Origin: Pseudomonadota bacterium
GTDB lineage: Bacteria > Pseudomonadota > Gammaproteobacteria > Xanthomonadales > Rhodanobacteraceae
Direction: 5' to 3'
Assembly: GCA_023412995.1 (NCBI GenBank)
Contig: JAEZQS010000210.1
Coordinates: 1-7,610, forward strand
Length of the DNA: 7,610 nt
Shown: one piece after another, positions 1 to 6,198 of the stretch
How positions within the stretch are numbered: the first letter of the stretch is position 1
Layout: every line of letters starts with the position of its first letter
The notes under the pieces: generated by a model
Seen by the model: only the letters and a program-made list of their open reading frames with translations
Databases searched by the model: none
What the model was told of the DNA's origin: nothing
Program-made: the position numbers and the translations under genes

Positions 1-60
1 GTGCTGCGCGTGGCCGAACGGACCGCCGCCGCCGTGCCCGCCAGCGGGAGCGGCGCATGA
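1..60 (+). CDS. rsmH: 16S rRNA (cytosine-1402-N4)-methyltransferase RsmH, C-terminal end only
   Basis: The first 19 codons in frame 1 read VLRVAERTAAAVPASGSGA and end at TGA 58-60. The VLRVAERT stretch matches the C-terminus of RsmH (MraW) proteins as I recall them (E. coli ends in a VLRIAERT-like segment), and rsmH lies directly upstream of ftsL in almost all proteobacterial dcw clusters. RsmH methylates N4 of C1402 in the ribosomal P site using S-adenosylmethionine. Nothing of the catalytic domain is in the window, so identification rests on this short tail plus position. The Ala/Gly/Ser end after AERT is a normal variable tail. The stop overlaps the ftsL start in an ATGA. Confidence 0.85.
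   Translation: MLRVAERTAAAVPASGSGA
46..50 (+). promoter_or_regulatory. Shine-Dalgarno site for ftsL
   Basis: GGGAG lies six bases before ATG 57, within the last codons of rsmH. It supports ATG 57 as the ftsL start. This matters because the same frame stays open back to the window edge but holds no ATG, GTG or TTG. Confidence 0.6.
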
Positions 61-326
61 GCATCGGCGGCCTCGCCGTGGGCGTGCTGCTGGTCGCCAC
101 GGTGGCGAGCGGGATCGGCGTGGTGTACGCGCGCCAGGAAAGCCGCCTGCGCTTCGTCGAGCTCAACCGCCTCGCCAACGAGCGCGACGAGCTCAACATC
201 GAGTTCGGCCGGCTGCAGCTGGAGCAGGCGACCTGGGCGGAGAACAGCCGCATCGAGCAGATCGCGCGCGGGCAGCTCGGCATGGTGTCGCCGGCTGCCG
301 CCGAAACCGTGCTGGTGAGGCGATGA
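57..326 (+). CDS. ftsL: cell division protein FtsL
   Basis: This is an 89-residue bitopic membrane protein of the divisome. In the known family FtsL forms a complex with FtsB and FtsQ and helps activate the FtsW-FtsI septal synthase. Residues about 4-24 are a single hydrophobic membrane segment, followed by a periplasmic stretch (about 26-65) rich in charged residues with regularly placed Leu/Ile/Val, as expected of the FtsL coiled coil. The segment ELNIEFGRLQLEQATWAE (residues 45-62) is typical of gammaproteobacterial FtsL. It is shorter than E. coli FtsL (about 121 residues), chiefly because almost no cytoplasmic tail precedes the membrane segment. The start overlaps the rsmH stop (ATGA) and the stop overlaps the ftsI start (ATGA), indicating coupled translation. 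Position between rsmH and ftsI strongly supports the call. Confidence 0.95.
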   Translation: MSIGGLAVGVLLVATVASGIGVVYARQESRLRFVELNRLANERDELNIEFGRLQLEQATWAENSRIEQIARGQLGMVSPAAAETVLVRR

Positions 327-2095
327 GCAGGGCCGCCATGCGCGTGCGCCCGGCCAACCCGCGCGCCCGCCTGTACGTGGTGCTCGGGATGCTGGCGCTC
401 GCCTCCACGGCGCTGGTGGTTCGCGCGGTGGACCTGCAGGTGGTGCGCAAGGACTTCTACCAGGAACAGGGCGACGCGCGTTACCTGCGCGACATCGACA
501 TCCGCGTCTCGCGTGGCACCATCTTCGACCGCAACGGCGAGCCGCTCGCGGTGTCGACGCCGGTCGCCTCGATCTGGGCCAACCCGCCGGAAGTGCTCGC
601 GCACGCCGAGCGCCTGGGCGAGCTTGCCGACGCCGCCGGGCTCGACGAGGAGTCGCTGCGCCGCAAGCTGGTCGAACGGCGCGACAAGGAGTTCATGTAC
701 CTCAAGCGCCACCTGGACCCGGAGGCGGCGCAGGCGATCCTCGACCTCGGCATCCCGGGGATCGCCAGCCAGCGCGAGTTCCGCCGCTACTACCCGACCG
801 GCGAAGTCAACGCGCACGTGCTCGGCTACACCAACATCGACGACCGCGGCCAGGAGGGCCTCGAATTGGCGTTCGACGACTGGCTGGCCGGCACGCCGGG
901 CGTCAAGCGCGTCATCCGCGACCGCCTCGGCCACGTGGTGGAGACGGTGGAACTGGTGCACGAAGCGCAGCCGGGGCGCGATCTCACGCTCTCGATCGAC
1001 CGCCGCATCCAGTACCTCGCCTACCGCGAGCTGAAGGCGGCGCTGGCCGAGCACCGCGCCTCGTCCGGCTCGATGGTGATCCTCGACGTGCCGACCGGCG
1101 AGATCCTCGCCATGGTCAACCAGCCCTCGTTCAACCCCAACTCGCGCGAGCGGATCGACCCGGCCTACAAGCGCAATCGTGCCGTCACCGACGTGGTCGA
1201 GCCGGGTTCCACCATGAAAGCCTTCACCATTTCCGCGGCGCTGGAGAGCGGCAAGTGGAAGGCGCACACGCCGGTGGATACCAATCCCGGCACGTACTCG
1301 CTTTACGGCCACACCATCAGCGACGTGCACAACAAGGGCCTGATCGACGTCACCGGCGTGATCACCTATTCGAGCAACGTCGGCGCGGCGAAGATCGCGC
1401 AGACGATGACGCGCGAGCACATGTACGACCTGTTCCATCGCTTCGGCTTCGGCGAGGTCACCGGCTGCGGGTTCCCAGGCGAATCGCCCGGGTTCCTGCC
1501 CATCTCGCGCGCATGGGGACCGGTCGAGCAGGCCACCATCGCCTACGGCTACGGCCTCAGCGTGACGCCGCTGCAGCTCGCGCAGGCCTACGCCGCGCTC
1601 GCGGCAGGCGGCCGTCTGCGCGCGCCGACCTTCGTCAAGGGCGCGCGCAATCCGGACCGCGCCGTGGTCGACCCCGCGATCGCGGCCAACATCCGCACCA
1701 TGCTGGAAACCGTCATCCACCCGCCCGGCGGCGGCATCAAGGCCGCCATTGCCAACTACCGCGTCGCCGGCAAGACCGGCACCTCGCGCACCGCGGTCGG
1801 CGGTGGTTACCAGCGCAAGTACATCTCGCTCTTCGCCGGCATGGTGCCTGCGAGCGCGCCGCGCCTGGTCGGGGTGGTGGTGATCCACGATCCCAAGGGC
1901 GTCTATTACGGCGCGCTGGTGTCGGCACCGGTCTTCAGCAAGGTCATGGATGGCGCGCTGCGCCTGCTCGACGTCGCGCCCGACGACGTCAGCCAGTGGT
2001 ACGCGGCCGCGCCTTCCACGGCGCCTGCGACGTCGCTGCCGCAACCCGCCGCGGCGGTGGCCACCGATGTCTACGCCGACGAGGTGCCCGAGTGA
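323..2095 (+). CDS. ftsI: septal peptidoglycan D,D-transpeptidase FtsI (PBP3)
   Basis: This 590-residue class B penicillin-binding protein crosslinks new peptidoglycan at the division septum and is the target of beta-lactams such as aztreonam; E. coli FtsI is 588 residues. A short basic cytoplasmic tail precedes one membrane anchor (about 17-34). The N-terminal pedestal domain starts with RGTIFDRNGEPLA (64-76). The periplasmic transpeptidase domain holds all three active-site motifs: STMK (296-299, Ser296 the acylated nucleophile), SSN (350-352) and KTGTS (484-488). Spacing agrees with the family. The tail after about residue 550 is Ala/Pro rich and probably disordered. ATG 323 overlaps the ftsL stop (ATGA), with GGTGA at 314-318 as a plausible ribosome site. 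A second in-frame ATG at 338 would remove only five residues and cannot be excluded. The stop overlaps the murE GTG start. Confidence 0.98.
   Translation: MSRAAMRVRPANPRARLYVVLGMLALASTALVVRAVDLQVVRKDFYQEQGDARYLRDIDIRVSRGTIFDRNGEPLAVSTPVASIWANPPEVLAHAERLGELADAAGLDEESLRRKLVERRDKEFMYLKRHLDPEAAQAILDLGIPGIASQREFRRYYPTGEVNAHVLGYTNIDDRGQEGLELAFDDWLAGTPGVKRVIRDRLGHVVETVELVHEAQPGRDLTLSIDRRIQYLAYRELKAALAEHRASSGSMVILDVPTGEILAMVNQPSFNPNSRERIDPAYKRNRAVTDVVEPGSTMKAFTISAALESGKWKAHTPVDTNPGTYSLYGHTISDVHNKGLIDVTGVITYSSNVGAAKIAQTMTREHMYDLFHRFGFGEVTGCGFPGESPGFLPISRAWGPVEQATIAYGYGLSVTPLQLAQAYAALAAGGRLRAPTFVKGARNPDRAVVDPAIAANIRTMLETVIHPPGGGIKAAIANYRVAGKTGTSRTAVGGGYQRKYISLFAGMVPASAPRLVGVVVIHDPKGVYYGALVSAPVFSKVMDGALRLLDVAPDDVSQWYAAAPSTAPATSLPQPAAAVATDVYADEVPE
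2081..2086 (+). promoter_or_regulatory. Shine-Dalgarno site that decides the murE GTG start
   Basis: GAGGTG lies five bases before GTG 2092, inside the last ftsI codons. The competing in-frame ATG at 2107 has no comparable purine motif at the right distance. This favours GTG 2092, which also gives the GTGA overlap matching the other junctions in the cluster. Confidence 0.65.
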
Positions 2096-3711
2096 GCGCG
2101 CGCAGCATGCGCCTGGCCGAGCTGCTACAGGGCCGCGCCGACGCGGGCGCGGCTGGCGACATCGTCGTGCACGGCCTCGCGATCGACTCGCGCGACGTGC
2201 GCGAGGGCGATGCCTTTGTCGCACTGGCGGGCAGCCAGGCGCACGGCATCACGTTTGCCCCGGCAGCATCGGCGCGCGGCGCCGCAGTGGTCTTGGCCGA
2301 AGCGCCAGGGGCTGCGACGTCCGCGCCGATGGCTGCTTTGAAACCGGGAATCGGGAATGGGGAAGAGCCGGGAATCGGGAATGCGGAATGGGGAATAGGT
2401 GGAGCGAAGGGCGAAGACAACAGCGAAGACGATGGCGAAGGCCACGGCAAAGGCGATGGCGACGGTGGGGCGCCGGTGGTGTGGGTGGAGGGGCTGCGCG
2501 AGAAGCTGGGGGCGATTGCCTCGCACTTCTTCGGCGAGCCGTCGCAGGCGCTGAAGGTCATCGGCGTCACCGGCACCAACGGCAAGACCTCGACGGTGCA
2601 GTTGCTGACCCACGCGCTCGCGCACGCGGGACATCGCGTCGCCAGCATCGGCACGCTCGGCGCCGGCCTGCACGGCGCGTTGCGCGCAGGCGAGCGCACC
2701 ACGCCCGATGCCATTGCCGTGCACGCGCTGCTGGCCGGGTTCCGCGATGCCGGCGCCAGCCACGTGGCCATGGAGATTTCCTCGCATGCGCTGGAGCAGG
2801 GCCGCGTCAACGCGGTGCGCTTCGAGCTGGCCGTCTTCACCAACCTCACCCGCGACCATCTCGACTACCACGGCACGATGGCCGCCTACGGCGCCGCCAA
2901 GCAGCGCCTGTTCGCCTGGCCGGGACTCGGCGCCGCCATCCTCAACGTGGATGATGCCTTCGGGCGCGCGCTGGCGAGCACGGTCCCGGCCGGGGTCGAG
3001 GTGATCCGCTACGGAATCGGGCGCGACGATGCCGACGTGGTCGCGCACGACATCGCCAGCACGGCAGCCGGGCAATCCTTCGCGCTGGCGACCCCCTGGG
3101 GCAGCGCCCGCGTCGCCTCGCCGCTGCTCGGGCGCTTCAACATCGCCAACCTGCTGGCCGTCGCGGCCTGCCTCGGCCGCCTCGGCGTGCCGTTCGCGGC
3201 GCTGTGCGACGCCCTCGCGGCGCTCGAGCCGGTGGCGGGGCGGATGAGCCGCCTCGGCGGGACCGGCGCGCAGCCGCTGGTGGTGATCGACTACGCGCAC
3301 ACGCCCGATGCGCTCGAGCAGGCCCTCGCCAGCCTGCGCGCGCATTGCGGCGGCCGCCTCGTGTGCGTGTTCGGCTGCGGCGGCGAACGCGACCGCGGCA
3401 AGCGCCCGGAAATGGGCGCGGTGGCCGAGGCGCTCGCCGACCGCGTGGTGCTGACCGACGACAATCCGCGCGGCGAGGACGGCGACGCCATCATCGAGCA
3501 GATCCTCGCCGGCTTCTCCCAGCCGGGCCGCGTGGTGGTGGAGCGCGACCGCGCGATCGCGATCTCGGACGCCGTCGCCGGCGCGCAGCCGGGCGACGTG
3601 GTGCTGGTGGCCGGCAAGGGCCACGAACCCTACCAGGAGTCCGGCGGCACGCGGCGCCCGTTCGAGGATGTGGCCGTCGCGCGCCGTGCGCTGGAGCGCC
3701 GCGCATGCTGA
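2092..3711 (+). CDS. murE: UDP-MurNAc-L-Ala-D-Glu:meso-diaminopimelate ligase MurE with an in-frame repeat insertion
   Basis: The protein has 539 residues, about 44 more than E. coli MurE (495). It uses ATP to add meso-diaminopimelate to UDP-MurNAc-L-Ala-D-Glu in the cytoplasm. Domain 1 carries the LDSR-like IDSRDVREGDAFVAL (31-45). The central ATPase domain has the P-loop GTNGKT (161-166, Lys165) and YGAAK, whose Lys270 matches the carbamylated lysine of the family. The C-terminal domain has YAHTPDAL (401-408) and DNPR (457-460), the motif typical of meso-DAP-adding rather than Lys-adding MurE. The excess length is a low-complexity Gly/Glu/Asp-rich insert at about 84-126, between strand AAVVLAEA and strand PVVWVEGL, a loop that varies in length across the family. 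The constant 44-46 residue offset of downstream motifs from E. coli shows that the insert is the only large difference. The frame is unbroken, so the gene looks functional. The start is GTG 2092, supported by GAGGTG at 2081-2086; ATG 2107 is the alternative. The end overlaps murF by seven bases. Confidence 0.97.
   Translation: MSARSMRLAELLQGRADAGAAGDIVVHGLAIDSRDVREGDAFVALAGSQAHGITFAPAASARGAAVVLAEAPGAATSAPMAALKPGIGNGEEPGIGNAEWGIGGAKGEDNSEDDGEGHGKGDGDGGAPVVWVEGLREKLGAIASHFFGEPSQALKVIGVTGTNGKTSTVQLLTHALAHAGHRVASIGTLGAGLHGALRAGERTTPDAIAVHALLAGFRDAGASHVAMEISSHALEQGRVNAVRFELAVFTNLTRDHLDYHGTMAAYGAAKQRLFAWPGLGAAILNVDDAFGRALASTVPAGVEVIRYGIGRDDADVVAHDIASTAAGQSFALATPWGSARVASPLLGRFNIANLLAVAACLGRLGVPFAALCDALAALEPVAGRMSRLGGTGAQPLVVIDYAHTPDALEQALASLRAHCGGRLVCVFGCGGERDRGKRPEMGAVAEALADRVVLTDDNPRGEDGDAIIEQILAGFSQPGRVVVERDRAIAISDAVAGAQPGDVVLVAGKGHEPYQESGGTRRPFEDVAVARRALERRAC
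2344..2397 (+). repeat. GGGAATN heptamer repeat tract inside murE
   Basis: Tandem heptamers read GGGAATC, GGGAATG, a degenerate ten-base GGGAAGAGCC, then GGGAATC, GGGAATG, CGGAATG and GGGAATA. An exact 16-base direct repeat, CCGGGAATCGGGAATG, occurs at 2344-2359 and 2368-2383. Its period of 24 bases is a multiple of three, so the protein repeats PGIGN with an eight-residue offset (residues 85-89 and 93-97). No similar tract occurs elsewhere in the window. From memory, related GGGAATC/GATTCCC repeats are abundant between genes in Xanthomonas, Lysobacter and relatives, where they are normally noncoding. Confidence 0.9.
2346..2372 (+). other. possible G-quadruplex motif in the murE coding strand
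   Basis: Four runs of at least three G (2346-2348, 2353-2355, 2359-2362, 2370-2372) are separated by loops of four, three and seven bases, which fits the common G3+N1-7 definition. Two further runs (2377-2379, 2390-2393) follow and could substitute. The motif would be present in the mRNA as well as the non-template DNA strand. Folding is inferred only from the pattern. Confidence 0.5.
2411..2464 (+). repeat. degenerate GCGAAG hexamer tract inside murE
   Basis: Nine consecutive hexamers stay in phase: GCGAAG, ACAACA, GCGAAG, ACGATG, GCGAAG, GCCACG, GCAAAG, GCGATG and GCGACG. A further GCGAAG lies just upstream at 2404-2409, one base out of phase. As coding sequence the hexamers give Gly/Ser-Glu/Asp/Lys dipeptides at about residues 107-125, an acidic flexible linker. 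Together with the heptamer tract the region 2341-2460 is about 60 percent GC by my count and strongly purine-biased on the + strand, unlike the surrounding murE sequence. Confidence 0.8.
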
Positions 3712-5078
3712 GCCTGCGCCTTTCCGACCTGGCGGCATGGAGCGGCGGCCGCCTCGCGGGCGATGACGGCGTGGTGTCGTCGGTCGCCACCGACAGCCGC
3801 CGCGTCCAGCCGGGCGCGCTGTTCGTCGCCCTGCGCGGCGAACACCACGACGGCCATGGCTTCGCCGCTGCCGCCGTGGCCGCGGGCGCGACGGCGCTGC
3901 TGGTCGAGCAGCCCCTGCCGGTCGCGGTGCCGCAAGTGGTCGTCGGCGACACGCTGCTGGCGCTGGGCGAGATCGCGCGCGGCGTACGCCAGCGCAGCCG
4001 CGCACGTGTGGTCGGCATCACCGGGTCGAACGGCAAGACCACGGTCAAGACGCTGCTCGCCTCGATCCTCGAGCGCCACGGCCGCACCCATGTGAATGCG
4101 GGCAACTTCAACAACGAGATCGGCCTGCCGCTGACGTTGCTGGCCATGCCCGAGGACACCGAGTACGCCGTGCTCGAGATGGGCGCGGGCAAGCCTGGCG
4201 ACATCGAGTACCTCGCGCGCATCGCGCGCCCGGACGTGGCGCTGGTCAACAATGTCGCCGCCGCCCACCTCGAGCGCATGGGATCGCTGCAGGGCGTGGC
4301 GCAGACCAAGGGCGCGATCTACCGCGCGCTGCCGCCGACCGGCGTCGCGGTGATCAACGCCGACGACGCCTTTGCCGCCTACTTCGCCCAGCTTGCCGGC
4401 AGCCGCCGCGTGCTGCGCTTCGGCCTGTTGCGGCGCGCCGACGTCGGCGCCAATGCCGACCCCGAGCTCAACCGCGGTGGCGGCTTCCGCCTGCTGCTGC
4501 CCGGCGCCAGCATCGAGGTGGCGCTGCCGTTGCCCGGCCGCCACAACGTGATGAACGCGTTGGCCGCCAGCACGCTGGCGCTGGCGCTGGGCGTGCCGGC
4601 CGCCACCATCCGCGCCGGTCTGGAGGCCGCACCCGCGGTGGCGGGGCGCCTCGTGCGCCGCGTGCACGATTCGGGTGCGGTGGTGATCGACGACAGCTAC
4701 AACGCCAACCCGGGCTCCTTCGCCGCCGCCGTCGCCACGCTGGCGGGCGAACCGGGCGAGCGCGTGCTGGTGATGGGCGACATGGCCGAACTCGGCAGCG
4801 ACGCCCCGCGCCTGCACGGCGAGATCGGCACCCTCGCACGCCGCAGCGGGATCGAGCGGCTGCACGCGGTCGGTCCGCTCAGTGCCGCCGCGGTGGAGGC
4901 CTTCGGGCGCGGCGCGTACCACCACGCCGACCAGTCCGCGCTGGTGGAGGCGTTGCAGGCCGAACTGCGCGCCGGCGTGGTGATGCTGGTGAAGGGATCG
5001 CGCTCGTCCGCCATGGATCGGGTGGTGCACGCGCTGGTCGGCAGCGGGGAAGACGGGGGCGAACGCCATGCTGCTTGA
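3705..5078 (+). CDS. murF: UDP-MurNAc-tripeptide:D-alanyl-D-alanine ligase MurF
   Basis: The 457-residue protein (E. coli MurF about 452) performs the last cytoplasmic peptide step, adding D-Ala-D-Ala to UDP-MurNAc-tripeptide with ATP. The N-terminal substrate domain shows TDSRRVQPGALFVALRGE. The P-loop GSNGKT is at 107-112 (Lys111), with the ATPase-domain block NNVAAAHLERMGS and Lys202 in the QTKGAIY segment at the place of the carbamylated lysine. The C-terminal domain carries DSYNANP (330-336) and VMGDMAELG, both characteristic of MurF. ATG 3705 sits inside the murE stop region (ATGCTGA, seven-base overlap) with GGAG at 3693-3696 eight bases upstream. The 3' end overlaps mraY by eleven bases, the longest overlap in the window. 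Substrate MurE product and user MraY flank it directly, as in E. coli. Confidence 0.98.
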   Translation: MLSLRLSDLAAWSGGRLAGDDGVVSSVATDSRRVQPGALFVALRGEHHDGHGFAAAAVAAGATALLVEQPLPVAVPQVVVGDTLLALGEIARGVRQRSRARVVGITGSNGKTTVKTLLASILERHGRTHVNAGNFNNEIGLPLTLLAMPEDTEYAVLEMGAGKPGDIEYLARIARPDVALVNNVAAAHLERMGSLQGVAQTKGAIYRALPPTGVAVINADDAFAAYFAQLAGSRRVLRFGLLRRADVGANADPELNRGGGFRLLLPGASIEVALPLPGRHNVMNALAASTLALALGVPAATIRAGLEAAPAVAGRLVRRVHDSGAVVIDDSYNANPGSFAAAVATLAGEPGERVLVMGDMAELGSDAPRLHGEIGTLARRSGIERLHAVGPLSAAAVEAFGRGAYHHADQSALVEALQAELRAGVVMLVKGSRSSAMDRVVHALVGSGEDGGERHAA

Positions 5079-6198
5079 GCTTGCCGCGCTGCTGAAGGGC
5101 TGGATCAGCGGATTCCACCTGTTCCAGTACCTCACCTTCCGCACCATCATGAGCACGCTGACCGCGCTCGCCGTATCGCTGCTCGCCGGGCCGGCGATCA
5201 TCCGCAAGCTTGCCGCGGTCAAGGCCGGCCAGGTGATCCGCAGCGACGGCCCGCAGTCGCACCTGGCCAAGGCCGGCACGCCGACCATGGGCGGTGCGCT
5301 GATCATCGCCTCGGTGGTGGCGGCGACGCTCCTGTGGGCGGACCTGCGCAACCGCTACGTCTGGCTGGTGCTGGGCGTCACCCTCGCCTTCGGCGCCATC
5401 GGCTTCTACGACGACTACCGCAAGCTCGTGATGAAGGACAGCCGCGGCCTGCCGGCGCGGTGGAAGTACTTCTGGCAATCGGTGTTCGGCCTCGCGGTGG
5501 CGCTGATCCTCTACTTCGGCGCCGACACGCCTGCCGCGACCACCTTCTACCTGCCGCTCTTCAAGCAGGCGCAGGTGCCGCTCGGCCATGCCGCCGGCGT
5601 GGCGCTGTCGCCGTGGCTGGCGGGGCTCGGTGCCGCCGCCTTCATGGCGCTCGCCTACCTGATGATCGTCGGCTTCTCCAATGCCGTGAACCTCACCGAC
5701 GGCCTCGACGGCCTCGCCATCATGCCGAGCGTGCTGGTCTCGACCGCGCTGGGCGTGTTCGCCTATGTCGCCGGCAACCGCGTGTTTTCCGAGTACCTCG
5801 GCATTCCCGCTATCCCGGGCGCCGGCGAGCTGGCGATCTTCTGCAGCGCGCTAGCCGGGGCGGGCTTGGGCTTCCTCTGGTTCAACACCTATCCGGCGCA
5901 GGTCTTCATGGGCGACGTCGGCGCGCTGGCGATCGGCGCGGCGCTCGGCTGCGTCGCGGTGATCGTGCGCCAGGAAGTCGTGCTGCTGGTGATGGGCGGC
6001 GTGTTCGTGATGGAAACGGTCTCGGTGATGCTGCAGGTCGCCAGCTTCAAGCTGACCGGCAAGCGCATCTTCCGCATGGCGCCGATCCACCACCACTTCG
6101 AGCTCAAGGGCTGGCCCGAGCCACGCGTGATCGTGCGCTTCTGGATCATCAGCGTGGTGCTGGTGCTGATTGGTCTCGCGACCCTCAAGGTGCGCTGA
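5068..6198 (+). CDS. mraY: phospho-MurNAc-pentapeptide transferase MraY
   Basis: This 376-residue polytopic inner-membrane enzyme transfers phospho-MurNAc-pentapeptide from UDP to undecaprenyl phosphate, giving lipid I. About ten hydrophobic segments are visible. Conserved blocks are SHLAKAGTPTMGG (64-76), the Mg-binding GFYDDYRK (Asp115 and Asp116), NLTDGLDGLAIMP (208-220), FMGDVGALAIG (Asp283, equivalent to E. coli Asp267), MAPIHHHFELKGWPEPRV (337-354) and the ATLKVR end. The start aligns residue for residue with the E. coli start (MLxxLAxxL). The protein is about 16 residues longer than E. coli MraY (360); the extra length lies between about residues 160 and 190, after DTPA and before the membrane segment leading to NAVNLTDG. 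The gene overlaps murF by eleven bases and ftsW by one base (TGATG). In many gammaproteobacteria murD follows; here it does not. Confidence 0.98.
   Translation: MLLELAALLKGWISGFHLFQYLTFRTIMSTLTALAVSLLAGPAIIRKLAAVKAGQVIRSDGPQSHLAKAGTPTMGGALIIASVVAATLLWADLRNRYVWLVLGVTLAFGAIGFYDDYRKLVMKDSRGLPARWKYFWQSVFGLAVALILYFGADTPAATTFYLPLFKQAQVPLGHAAGVALSPWLAGLGAAAFMALAYLMIVGFSNAVNLTDGLDGLAIMPSVLVSTALGVFAYVAGNRVFSEYLGIPAIPGAGELAIFCSALAGAGLGFLWFNTYPAQVFMGDVGALAIGAALGCVAVIVRQEVVLLVMGGVFVMETVSVMLQVASFKLTGKRIFRMAPIHHHFELKGWPEPRVIVRFWIISVVLVLIGLATLKVR

Noticed and set aside
1255..2091. Open frame continuing upstream of murE through the ftsI region, suggesting a larger fused MurE
   Set aside because: The upstream part is an Arg-rich out-of-frame reading of ftsI, whose own frame carries all transpeptidase motifs. 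The GTG at 2092 with its ribosome site gives a normal MurE N-terminus.
2107..2109. ATG 2107 as the murE start
   Set aside because: It lacks a well-placed ribosome site, whereas GTG 2092 has GAGGTG five bases upstream and gives the overlap style seen at other junctions. It is kept only as an alternative.
2341..2469. CRISPR array, insertion sequence or frameshifted (broken) murE
   Set aside because: The units are 6-8 bases without spacers, there is no transposase, inverted repeat or target duplication, and the reading frame passes through intact to all downstream MurE motifs.
3204..3704. N-terminal extension of MurF in the same open frame
   Set aside because: The extension is an out-of-frame Arg-rich reading of the murE C-terminus. 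MurF homology begins at MLSLRLSDLAAW from ATG 3705.
2125..4005. Long antisense open frame of 626 codons across murE and murF
   Set aside because: It is opposite two well-supported genes. Its product is Arg/Ala/Gly/His-rich with no recognisable motif, as expected from a mirrored high-GC frame with codon bias. Similar shadows lie at 3630-5351 and 5889-7022 on the minus strand.
5046..5060. G-rich stretch before mraY as a regulatory element
   Set aside because: It has only two short G runs and is best explained as murF coding sequence that may serve as a weak ribosome site for mraY.
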